From Stentor coeruleus (lineage: Eukaryota; Ciliophora; Heterotrichea; Heterotrichida; Stentoridae): 48,071 bases of DNA. The notes under the pieces were generated by a model. The model worked only from the letters and a program-made list of their open reading frames with translations, made no database searches and had not been told where the DNA came from. Both the position numbers and the translations under genes were made by a program. The DNA lies in assembly GCA_001970955.1 (NCBI GenBank), contig MPUH01000525.1, positions 1-48,071 on the forward strand. Direction: 5' to 3'. Shown in pieces: positions 40,335 through 48,071 of this stretch. Position 1 is the first letter of the stretch. The number at the start of each line of letters is the position of its first letter.

Positions 40335-40875
40335 TAACATTTAAGAAGGCTTTAGTTAGTATTTAAAAAATAGTTGATTTTTATAGATGTTTTTAGAGTT
40401 TGAAGTGCTTGATAAAGATAGAAATTGAGGCCAGATTTAATGGATGAATTTAAGATGAGGGATCTGCTGTTTAGTTGATTAGAATTATATGATTTTAAGG
40501 ATTGTATGGGAATTGAAGAAAAATTTTGAAGGCTTAAGTAAGTGAATAATATTTTTATGATAAGGTTTTTTTAGGTAAATGGTGATAGTAGATTATGTTA
40601 TTATAAAGCTTGAAAAATGAAGTTTTAATTTAAATTACTATTATATATACTCATATTCAAAATTTTCCATTTTTGTATAAGGTCTTATAAGAAATATTCT
40701 AAACATTCTAGCAAACCACAACATAATGAAAATCTGATATAAAGTCAGCAATTTAAACATTTAGTCTAGCATCCACTATAAAAACTTAAAAATAAAAACC
40801 ATAAAATACAAACATAAATGCACACAATACAATTAAATCCTTTTCTGTTCATTTTCAACTTAATTCTAACTTATT
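40335..40875. other. Intergenic spacer, nothing recognised
   Basis: 0.54 kb of AT-rich sequence between convergent genes; no coding character. Confidence 0.5.
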
Positions 40876-42045
40876 TTATTGTTCTTCGAAATTAACTCTT
40901 GTATTACGTTCTTCCTCTTCTTTCTCAATAAGTTCACCAACATATCTGCGACTAAAAGCTAATATTTCTGACATAGCTACAGGGTCAATATTATCCCTAC
41001 TATTAGTTTTCGAAAGTGTCCTACTTGCAACTCTCATATCTTGATTCACATTTTTCTGTGGAGCAACTTCATCTTCACTTTCACTTTCCGACTCTATATC
41101 AAGCATTTCACTCTTAACCAAACGTCGGTCAATAAAATTCTGACCTGGGAATATCTGCATAAAAAGTGCTTTTCTATCCTCAACATCAAGTCCATACAAA
41201 TTTTCAGCTTTAATTTTTTCTTCAGCTGTCAAAATAACTCCATCTAAACTTCTTAGTTGTGGCAATTTAAAAGCTACCCTCAACCTATAAAGCTCTTTTC
41301 CAGTCACAAAATTTTCTTTTAGGTTAAGTTCGCTTAATAAAGCTAATTCTGAAAGATGATCTAGTGTTTTAACTTTCCGTATGATATTTCCTTCTAAATT
41401 CAAAATCATTAAACTCTCTAGTTCTTCAGTCCCACTAAGACTTGAAAGTTTGTTATAAGACAAGTCAAGTATTCTTAGAAAAACTAACTTATTAAATCCT
41501 TTGCCTATACGGGATATAGAATTTTTCCCTAGATTCAGATGCTGCAAGGATATAGGAATCCCTGCAATTCTTAGAATTTGATTTGAATTTAAAGACAAAT
41601 ATTGAAGGTTTGGTAAGTCTTCAATACCTTCAATTTCTGATATTTCATTGTTATCAAGGTTGATTTTTTGAAGGTACTGATTCTTGGAAATCTTGCCAAA
41701 AGATTTGATTTTGTTGAATGAAGAATTTATGTAAAGGAGATTGGCTGGAGGAGTAAAGTCAAGGAATTGAGTTAAAGAATTGTGAGAAGCGTCTAAAGTT
41801 AGAAGGTGTTTGATTGATGAAAGAGGTTTAAGAGTTGTTAGCTCGTTATTGGAAAGAATTATATGTTGCAAGTGTGGAAATTCGTCAATGCCTTCGATAC
41901 TCTGTAATTTTTGTTCATTTAAGTTTAGTTTTAAGTAAGCGAATTCTCCAGTGCTGCAAACGCCTAATGATGAAAGATTTTCTGAGAAGATCGCCTTGTC
42001 TTGTTTAACCTTATGAGGCTTTGGAGGCCGATAGATTGTTTTCAT
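40876..42045 (-). CDS. SDS22-type leucine-rich repeat protein, LRRC23-like
   Basis: 389 aa. About nine 22-residue LRRs of the SDS22 class occupy residues 30-265 (for example LQHIILSNNELTTLKPLSSI and LQKINLDNNEISEIEGIEDL), closed by an LRR-cap-like LPQLRSLDGVILTAEEK. The C-terminal third is acidic (ESESESEDEV) and ends in charged helix. The HLLTLDASHN and SFNKIKS units resemble the radial-spoke-associated protein LRRC23, a ciliary axoneme component. That assignment is tentative, since SDS22-type LRRs are shared by many ciliary and phosphatase-regulating proteins. The ATG at 42045 is the first in frame. Confidence 0.7.
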   Translation of the reverse strand: MKTIYRPPKPHKVKQDKAIFSENLSSLGVCSTGEFAYLKLNLNEQKLQSIEGIDEFPHLQHIILSNNELTTLKPLSSIKHLLTLDASHNSLTQFLDFTPPANLLYINSSFNKIKSFGKISKNQYLQKINLDNNEISEIEGIEDLPNLQYLSLNSNQILRIAGIPISLQHLNLGKNSISRIGKGFNKLVFLRILDLSYNKLSSLSGTEELESLMILNLEGNIIRKVKTLDHLSELALLSELNLKENFVTGKELYRLRVAFKLPQLRSLDGVILTAEEKIKAENLYGLDVEDRKALFMQIFPGQNFIDRRLVKSEMLDIESESESEDEVAPQKNVNQDMRVASRTLSKTNSRDNIDPVAMSEILAFSRRYVGELIEKEEEERNTRVNFEEQ

Positions 42046-42804
42046 ATATTATATATGTCAGTTATTGCATTTTTAAGTTCTAAAGTTTATGGTTTAAGAT
42101 AAGAAAAAATTAAGAAACTCAAGATTTTGTTTGCAATTTTGATAAGGTTTTGGTCACTTTGTAAGATATAAATGCCTAGTTAGTCATTATTTTTTTAATC
42201 AATATTGCAATTCGATTTTTTGATTAAACTATGACTAGCTAATAGTTTAAATTTTTTGATTATTAATAGATTATGTTTGCATACCTCAGTTAAGCTAGGA
42301 TAAATTTATTTAAATTTTGCTTGTTTTTATGTTTATCACCTAGTTTGTAATGCATAGTTAATAAGAAAATTTTAAATGTTAAAAATTTAAATAAACTATC
42401 TGTAAGTGATGTAAGCTTAAAAAAAACTAATACTATATTTTTTCCTTAAGTTTCTCAATACTGATAATTAAACTACTAGCTTAAGGCAAAATCTTTTGTT
42501 TCAAATAATTTTAAGAAGGTAAACTTAGCATTTAATCTTATTAAGAAATTTCTATCGAATATAATTCAACCAGTGATTGATTAAATTAGTAACCAAATAA
42601 TTCAATGCATGCAAATACTTTAAAAAACGCTAAAATACACTTTAAATATAACTTTAATATATTTAAATGCAATCATATAAAATTTAAATCTAGCACACTT
42701 GTATTTTTCTGCTTTTAATCAATTCAAGGAATATTCAATGCTTTATAAGCATTTCTGATTAAATATATAAACAATTTTTGAAATATCAAATAATTGGCTT
42801 ATAA
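42046..42804. other. Intergenic spacer, nothing recognised
   Basis: 0.76 kb between divergent genes; very AT-rich, presumably carrying both promoters. No repeat or RNA gene is recognised. Confidence 0.5.
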
Positions 42805-44763
42805 ATGGCAAGTTCTCTCCAACGTTTGCTAGTTTATTATGAGTCTCAAGGTTTAACCCTTGAGTTGCTTGCAAGTTCTACAGATGAAGAAGTTGATAAG
42901 CTCACAGATGAGAATGATCAGCCATTAGGTATACTTAGAAAGCGTGCTTTAAAAGAATACCTAAAGGCCAAGCGTAAAGAATATACACTTTTTCAATCTA
43001 AACAAAAGATTAAAGAATTGGATGAAGAAAATAAGAAATTAAAAGAAGCTGCTGAAAAAATCTCAGCCAGTGACTTGGTAAGAATGCGTAGAGAAGAGGA
43101 TGATAAAAGGAAGAAAAGAATAACCGACTTCATGTCTTGGACAAGACATACAAGATCTATAGCAAAGCATGATATCATTAGTATGGAGTATCAGCTTAAA
43201 AAATTAGGAAGTGCACTTGACATTTGTTTTTGCATCGATGCCACAGGGTCAATGAGTGGCATTATTAACAATGTTAAGCAATGCATTGTCCAAGTATCTT
43301 CACGCTTGAGTGCAACAACTGGGATGAATTCAAGATATGCTTTAGTTGTTTATAGAGACTATTGCGATGGGGGTATGCGCCATCAGATTTGGAATTTTAC
43401 TAATAGTGGTACTTTAGCTACTTATCTTCAAACAGTTACTGCAACAGGAGGTGGTGATGGCCCTGAAGATTGTTTTGGAGGTCTTCATAAAGCAATTAAT
43501 AGCGTTAGTTGGAGTTCACCTTCAAAAGTTATAATATGGATGGGTGATTCACCTCAGCATGGAGCTAAATATAGTGGAGACTCTGGGGATGATTACCCTA
43601 ATGGAGATCCTGAAGGGGTTACATCAACTATTTTATTTGATGAACTTCAAAAAAATAAAATTATTCTTGTATTTTGCAAACTAACAATCTATACGGATAT
43701 AATGATTAATCAATTAAAGCAAGAAGTAGCTCCTTATGGTGAAGGTTTGTTTTTGCAGTATAACTTTGAAGGGGATATGGAGAGTTTCTTAACAAAAACG
43801 GTAACAGCAACAACTGCTAGGACTACTGCTTTTGGTAAGGTAGATGCTGGGAAAGTAAAAAAACCATTTGCTTTGACACCTGCTACTTGGAGTGTTGATT
43901 CAAAATGGATGCTAGAAGAAACTTGCTCAATCTTAACATTCGAAGCATATAATGGCGGGGATTTTAATCCACTTCTTGATATATTGTTAGATGGCCCAGG
44001 GGTTAATAAAAGAGATGCTTCAATTCGGATAACTAATAATCCTGTAGAAGAAGGAGAAATGAGATTCGCATTTTATGCTATAATTACGGAAGTATCAAGT
44101 GGTATCTTTACTTGGACAAAAGACCGTAAAAAAGGAATTGTTAAGGAAAGTCGTTTTGAAGGTATTCATAACTGCAGAGAAAATCTAGTTAACCAAACTC
44201 ATATCCAAGCAGTTGCCTTATATTTAGCTGACAGATTTAATGAGAAATTAGAAGAGCTAAGAATTGACAGTAAAAAAATTATTTATGTGCCAGTAGAACT
44301 TTTAAGCATTCCAAGCAGGCCTGAAGGGAAACAATTTTATACTTTAGAACCTTTTATTGATGGAAGTTATCTTAAATTCAATAACAATAATGGGTATGTT
44401 AACAGAGAGCAAGAAGCATTTCATCCAATACTTCAAACATTTACCCATTTTACTTATTGTTATTCAAAAGGACTTGTTATAGTAACTGATGTTCAAGGTG
44501 TTGTAGGAAGAGATTGCTATAGGCTTACAGATCCAGCAATTCATACTGTTGAACCTAATAAAATATTAAAAGATCCAACAAATTTAGGGACAAGTGGTAT
44601 TACAGCGTTTTTTAATACCCATAATTGTAATATTTGTTGTACTAGACTTGGATTAAAATCCCCAACAGAAATAGATGAAACTGCTCCGATTGAACTACCG
44701 AAATTTAAACCTTTAGAACTTATTCCTATTGATGAAAGCCGATGGGAAGAATATGACGATTAA
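42805..44763 (+). CDS. VWA-domain alpha-kinase (VWKA type)
   Basis: 652 aa. An atypical Ser/Thr alpha-kinase joined to a von Willebrand A domain, as in Dictyostelium VwkA. The N-terminal ~130 residues are charged and partly coiled coil. The VWA domain (about 137-345) has a MIDAS-type motif DATGSMS from Asp145, and GGGDGPEDCFGG. The alpha-kinase domain (about 365-635) shows IQAVALYLADRFN, YTLEPFIDGSYLKFNNNNG, FTHFTYCYSKG, VTDVQGVVG, LTDPAIHT, the glycine-rich NLGTSGITAFF and the zinc-binding H-x2-N-x2-CC cluster (THNCNICC). All these blocks are intact, so an active enzyme is expected. Known relatives act on contractile-vacuole and myosin-related processes; the substrate here is unknown. Confidence 0.93.
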   Translation: MASSLQRLLVYYESQGLTLELLASSTDEEVDKLTDENDQPLGILRKRALKEYLKAKRKEYTLFQSKQKIKELDEENKKLKEAAEKISASDLVRMRREEDDKRKKRITDFMSWTRHTRSIAKHDIISMEYQLKKLGSALDICFCIDATGSMSGIINNVKQCIVQVSSRLSATTGMNSRYALVVYRDYCDGGMRHQIWNFTNSGTLATYLQTVTATGGGDGPEDCFGGLHKAINSVSWSSPSKVIIWMGDSPQHGAKYSGDSGDDYPNGDPEGVTSTILFDELQKNKIILVFCKLTIYTDIMINQLKQEVAPYGEGLFLQYNFEGDMESFLTKTVTATTARTTAFGKVDAGKVKKPFALTPATWSVDSKWMLEETCSILTFEAYNGGDFNPLLDILLDGPGVNKRDASIRITNNPVEEGEMRFAFYAIITEVSSGIFTWTKDRKKGIVKESRFEGIHNCRENLVNQTHIQAVALYLADRFNEKLEELRIDSKKIIYVPVELLSIPSRPEGKQFYTLEPFIDGSYLKFNNNNGYVNREQEAFHPILQTFTHFTYCYSKGLVIVTDVQGVVGRDCYRLTDPAIHTVEPNKILKDPTNLGTSGITAFFNTHNCNICCTRLGLKSPTEIDETAPIELPKFKPLELIPIDESRWEEYDD

Positions 44764-45471
44764 ACGTTATTAGTTAATATTTAATTAGCTTTAATTAATA
44801 TTTAAAAGTTTTTATTTATAACCTCTTTCTAGATATATTATAAAAGTGTTTATTATATATAAAGTTTTTAAAAGGTTAACTTTAGATTATTTTTGAGAAA
44901 TTAACTAATTTGAAAACTTTTTTAATGAATCCATATAGCATAAGCAAACTGTAAATTTATGGATTTAATTGTTAGTTGTATGATCTATGAATTTTCTCTC
45001 TTTAGCCGAAAGTAAATTTATTCAGCCGAAAATGATCCCACAGATTTTCATAAATTAAAAACTTTATGCTTTTCTTATCATTCCCTTATTATATATATAT
45101 TTCCATTATTAATTTATTATTAAAATTCTCAAAAGATATTTACTATAAAAAGCAACCTAATTCTCTCACTTTGCCTCAAATTTTACGATTTTATAAGATT
45201 TAAATACTATTATTTACAAAAAAAATTCCTGTCACAATAGGCTAATCCATAGATAATTTTTATAAGATTTAAATACTATTATTTACAAAAAAAATTCCTG
45301 TCACAATAGGCTAATCCATAGATAAAATTGACATATACTTTCCATGATTATACATTTTTTCGGTTTTCAAAATAATAGCTGTGGAAGCAGCATCAAAAGC
45401 CAAATCTATTCGTACAGTTTATTATCCAATTATTTAAATAATATTCATGATCCTAAGTTTATAATAATTGC
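44764..45471. other. Intergenic spacer with a tandem duplication
   Basis: 0.7 kb, AT-rich. It contains the 69-bp tandem duplication listed next and the promoter of the PH-kinase gene. Nothing else is recognised. Confidence 0.5.
45189..45326. repeat. 69-bp near-perfect tandem duplication
   Basis: The sequence TTTTATAAGATTTAAATACT and about 49 following bases occur at 45189 and 45258 with no N between. The copies appear identical, as at 31593. Confidence 0.85.
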
Positions 45472-46761
45472 ATGTCCGTATTCGATTTACTCTACAATAA
45501 CTCAAAAGCTTCAGATGATCTGTGGAAGGAATACACCTCAGCCAATATAAAAATAGGCCTTAATCCAGTGATAAAGAAAGGCAATCTAGTTTTTTCATAT
45601 AAAAACGAGCCTGCTAAATCACGTGAGGTCTTTTTGACCACAAGCTATATGTACTACATTTCTGATCAAGGAAGCATTATAAAAGCTTCACTAAAATGGA
45701 GGTTAATCGAGAGCTTTTACGAAGAATCATCAGCGGGAGATAAACAATTCGGGTTCTCTGTCTTTGCAGGATCTAAAAGATATGACTTTTATACCAGAAC
45801 AAGTGATGGACTAAACCACTGGTTAAGCCAACTTTCCAATGTGGCAATTATGGCTGATTTTGATTCAGAATATGTTTGCATCAAGCAAATTGACGCAGGA
45901 CAGTATGGCGAAGTTTTCTTGTGCCAGGATCTTATTACCAAAGAATATTATGCTGTGAAAAAAATCAACAAAAATCTTTTTAGCAATCCAAAAGCTTTAA
46001 AGTTTCTCTACAATGAGATAGGGATAATGCGTAAATTAGACCATGAAAATATAGTAAAACTATATAAGGTTTATGAAGACAATGGGTTTGTGTATATGAT
46101 AATGGAGTATTGTCCTCATGGAAATTTACTCAAAAGAATCAATCAGTGTAAAGTATTCACCGAAAGGGAATCGATGGTGTTTATTAAGAATCTGTTAGAA
46201 ACATTAGAGTATCTGCATGATAAAGGTATAATACATAGGGATTTAAAACCAGAAAATATCCTTATGGCTTCGAAAAACTCTATATATACATTTAAAATCG
46301 CAGATTTTGGACTTTCATGCTATTTAGATGCTTCTGAAAAAACATGTTCAGGCTCGCCTGGTTATATGGCCCCTGAAATCCTCAGAGGAATCAATTATAG
46401 TACTAAGGCTGACATTTTTAGTGCAGGTGTTATTGCCCATATTTTACTTACAGGAATATCCCCTTTTATGGCAAAAAGCTCCCAAAAAGTTATTGAAAAA
46501 AACGCTAGATGCCGAATTATGTTTAATTTGCCAAGTTTTCGCAGATTGTCAATAATGGCAATTGAGTTTTTACAAGAATTGCTTTGTGCTGATCCAGCTT
46601 CAAGGCCAAGTGCTGATCAAGCTATGAAAAATGATTGGCTTAAGATTAGAAAATGCAGTGATTCTGATGCAACCACTGCGACCCTTGCTAAAAATGACTG
46701 TTTTAATTATCGTGATTTGGGGAACTTTTCAATAGGTATTGATAAGTGCGTTAAGAACTAA
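45472..46761 (+). CDS. PH-domain CAMK-like protein kinase
   Basis: 429 aa. A PH-like domain (about 34-122, ending in the typical amphipathic helix around TSDGLNHWLSQL) precedes a Ser/Thr kinase domain (about 134-395). The kinase keeps AVKKI (Lys163), HRDLKPEN (255-262), DFG (278-280) and APE (300-302), so it should be active. The glycine loop is IDAGQYGEV: the first Gly of GxGxxG is Asp. The activation segment SEKTCSGSPGYMAPE fits the CAMK group. There is no regulatory tail or EF hand after the catalytic domain, so control probably comes through the PH domain, for example by phosphoinositide recruitment. The ATG at 45472 is followed directly by coding-like sequence. Confidence 0.88.
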   Translation: MSVFDLLYNNSKASDDLWKEYTSANIKIGLNPVIKKGNLVFSYKNEPAKSREVFLTTSYMYYISDQGSIIKASLKWRLIESFYEESSAGDKQFGFSVFAGSKRYDFYTRTSDGLNHWLSQLSNVAIMADFDSEYVCIKQIDAGQYGEVFLCQDLITKEYYAVKKINKNLFSNPKALKFLYNEIGIMRKLDHENIVKLYKVYEDNGFVYMIMEYCPHGNLLKRINQCKVFTERESMVFIKNLLETLEYLHDKGIIHRDLKPENILMASKNSIYTFKIADFGLSCYLDASEKTCSGSPGYMAPEILRGINYSTKADIFSAGVIAHILLTGISPFMAKSSQKVIEKNARCRIMFNLPSFRRLSIMAIEFLQELLCADPASRPSADQAMKNDWLKIRKCSDSDATTATLAKNDCFNYRDLGNFSIGIDKCVKN

Positions 46762-47382
46762 GAAGGAGTATATTAAATAATTAAGGCATGTGAAATTTTT
46801 GAATGAGGTATGAAAGATGGGAATATTAATGTTAAATACTTTACCATTCTCTAAAGGGCGGCCTATAACAAATATGATATCAGCTTCTATCAGTAATTAA
46901 TGAGAATTAATTTCTTATCAACTCCCTTCGGCCTTGTTCACTGCAGCTAATCATTTTTTTATTGGAAGTTAGAAAGTCTCTAAAGTCTTTTTGAATTTCG
47001 CGTAGCTAGTCTTGAAGGTATTAAAGGAAGTATATTTCCTGCATTTTATCTCCCTCCGTATATTTATGACAATGAAAAATGCACAATTCTACTACCCATC
47101 TAAACTTTCTTGTCCTTGATGAGACTGATTATCACCAAAAAACTTAGGAATTTAATAAAGTAAGATAGAACTGCTGTTAGGCAATTCATCTCGGCTGAAA
47201 CCCTTCAAAATTAAGGACCTCCTTGGAGATTAATTTAAATAGCAAAACCATATTAATATATATCGAGAGAAAATAATAAATATTATATAAAATAGAATTT
47301 GAATTACTTTAAGTTATGACAATAGTTTTTAATACATTTTAAGCATAATAATTCATTACAAGCTCAGTTTTAAAATATATTC
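46762..47382. other. Intergenic, possible gene remnant
   Basis: 0.62 kb between two convergent genes. It is less AT-rich than normal spacer at 46830-47220, with coding-like forward pieces (listed next). Confidence 0.4.
46790..47230 (+). pseudogene. Probable decayed coding remnant, unknown
   Basis: Forward pieces in more than one frame: MGILMLNTLPFSKGRPITNM, LPSALFTAANHFFIGS, then SLEGIKGSIFPAFYLPPYIY and DNEKCTILLPI. They are interrupted by stops, and no family is recognised. Composition is the main support. Confidence 0.4.
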
Positions 47383-47796
47383 CTATAGAATATTTATTTT
47401 TTTGATGATTTCTTTATAACGAGACTCTTCAACTAGAGGGTCAAATGGAGATTCTATCTCTTGACTTTCCATATCTGAACTTAAAGATTCTTCTTCATAT
47501 TCACTATTTGATGAGGATGATGAATAATTCATAACTGGAACACTATGAAGATAGATTTCTTTTACCTCAACTCCAGATTCTATGAATGTCTGAGAGTTTA
47601 AGATTATAAATTTTTTATCTGTATTAATAAGTACATCATGGCGAGGTAAAGATCTTGACCAATAAGTAGCATTATATATTTTCTCACTAATATCACCAAG
47701 ATAACCGATGAAGTTATCTAGATTAGCTAAATATAATTCAAGAGTCTTCTTGGATACTTTCTTGTATTTATTGATATCTTCACACAAAATTACCAT
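47383..47796 (-). CDS. Small acidic protein, unknown
   Basis: 137 aa, not recognised. The N-terminal ~90 residues look folded (LYLANLDNFIGYLGD, SLPRHDVLINTDKKFIIL). The C-terminal ~45 are Ser- and Glu-rich (YSSSSSNSEYEEESLSSDM) and end in a short basic helix. It could be a complete small protein or the 3' part of a gene whose upstream exons are not apparent in the 275 bases to the window edge. No membrane or signal sequence is seen. Confidence 0.55.
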   Translation of the reverse strand: MVILCEDINKYKKVSKKTLELYLANLDNFIGYLGDISEKIYNATYWSRSLPRHDVLINTDKKFIILNSQTFIESGVEVKEIYLHSVPVMNYSSSSSNSEYEEESLSSDMESQEIESPFDPLVEESRYKEIIKKINIL

Positions 47797-48071
47797 TATA
47801 AGATCGGGATTTCATTCATGATTTTTGATAGTTTTAAATCAAGAACTTGTAATAAAATTTTATTCAAATATATACGATTAATAAAATATTATATATATAC
47901 TATATTAAGATATATATAATTTATTTTAGAGTTGATTGAATAAATATCAAATTAGTTGAATGTAGTGAATATTAATTGAATAAGAATTGGCATTCATATC
48001 ATAAAAGCGTAGTTTAAATTCATTTGAAATTCTTATTCCAAAAAATCCTTCTTTTAGACTCACACTAATAA
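47797..48071. other. Right-edge spacer, nothing recognised
   Basis: AT-rich sequence with TATATA runs; no open frame with coding character and no telomeric repeat. Confidence 0.5.

Noticed and set aside
1..48071. tRNA genes, rRNA, CRISPR arrays, transposons, telomeric repeats
   Set aside because: No T-loop-like GC-rich cloverleaf, repeat-spacer array, transposase motif, terminal inverted repeats or telomere tract was seen by eye; weak or diverged RNA genes could still be missed without a covariance search.

Overview
The window is a very AT-rich stretch of a ciliate macronuclear genome, most likely from a heterotrich of the Stentor type. Three things support this. Seven introns of exactly 15 nt can be placed with confidence, all of the form GTA-(6 nt)-A-(2 nt)-[T/C]AG. 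Tens of kilobases of open frame read in the standard code with no in-frame TGA, TAA or TAG, and all three occur as terminators. Genes lie on both strands and are sometimes only 9 to 30 bp apart. The genus is an inference; the tiny introns and the standard code are seen directly.

Layout. The left edge (2-79) holds the tail of a truncated gene. A reverse-strand protein with three purine-nucleoside-phosphorylase-like modules covers 954-3275. A tight forward cluster follows: a cyclic-nucleotide-binding protein, a small basic protein and eIF2B gamma. Next is a divergent pair made of a calponin-homology array protein (reverse) and a large Sfi1-repeat protein (forward, broken by a 65-bp tandem duplication). 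An Aurora-like kinase that has lost its catalytic Asp converges on the Sfi1 gene. From 18 to 27 kb come an ALIX/Bro1 protein, a coiled-coil protein, a DUF4291 protein, a 90-aa protein and a coiled-coil protein ending in a CaaX box. From 28 to 34 kb come a single-bromodomain BET-like protein, a basic protein of unknown function, and an amidohydrolase-fold protein whose metal site is largely destroyed. From 34.5 to 40.3 kb come ATG8 and the 26S proteasome ATPase RPT5 (11 nt apart on the same strand), an ankyrin-repeat protein with two 15-nt introns, a decayed SEC23 pseudogene, a VDAC-like porin, and an SR splicing factor with three 15-nt introns plus one apparently longer intron. The right end has an LRR protein, a VWA/alpha-kinase, a PH-domain CAMK-like kinase and a small acidic protein.

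Themes. Cytoskeleton and contractility (Sfi1 repeats, CH array, LRR, coiled coils), protein and membrane turnover (RPT5, ATG8, ALIX), and signalling (CNB, PH-kinase, alpha-kinase, pseudokinase). Several proteins look like pseudoenzymes: PNP modules 2 and 3, the amidohydrolase and the Aurora-like kinase.

Assembly quality. Seven single-N positions are each flanked by near-identical direct copies. Four further N-free tandem duplications have units of about 50 to 69 bp; the three of 62-69 bp are near-perfect and look like unresolved assembly or allelic duplications, while the 50-bp one is more diverged. They inflate two gene models and frameshift a third. Decayed pseudogenes also occupy several otherwise empty intergenic stretches.
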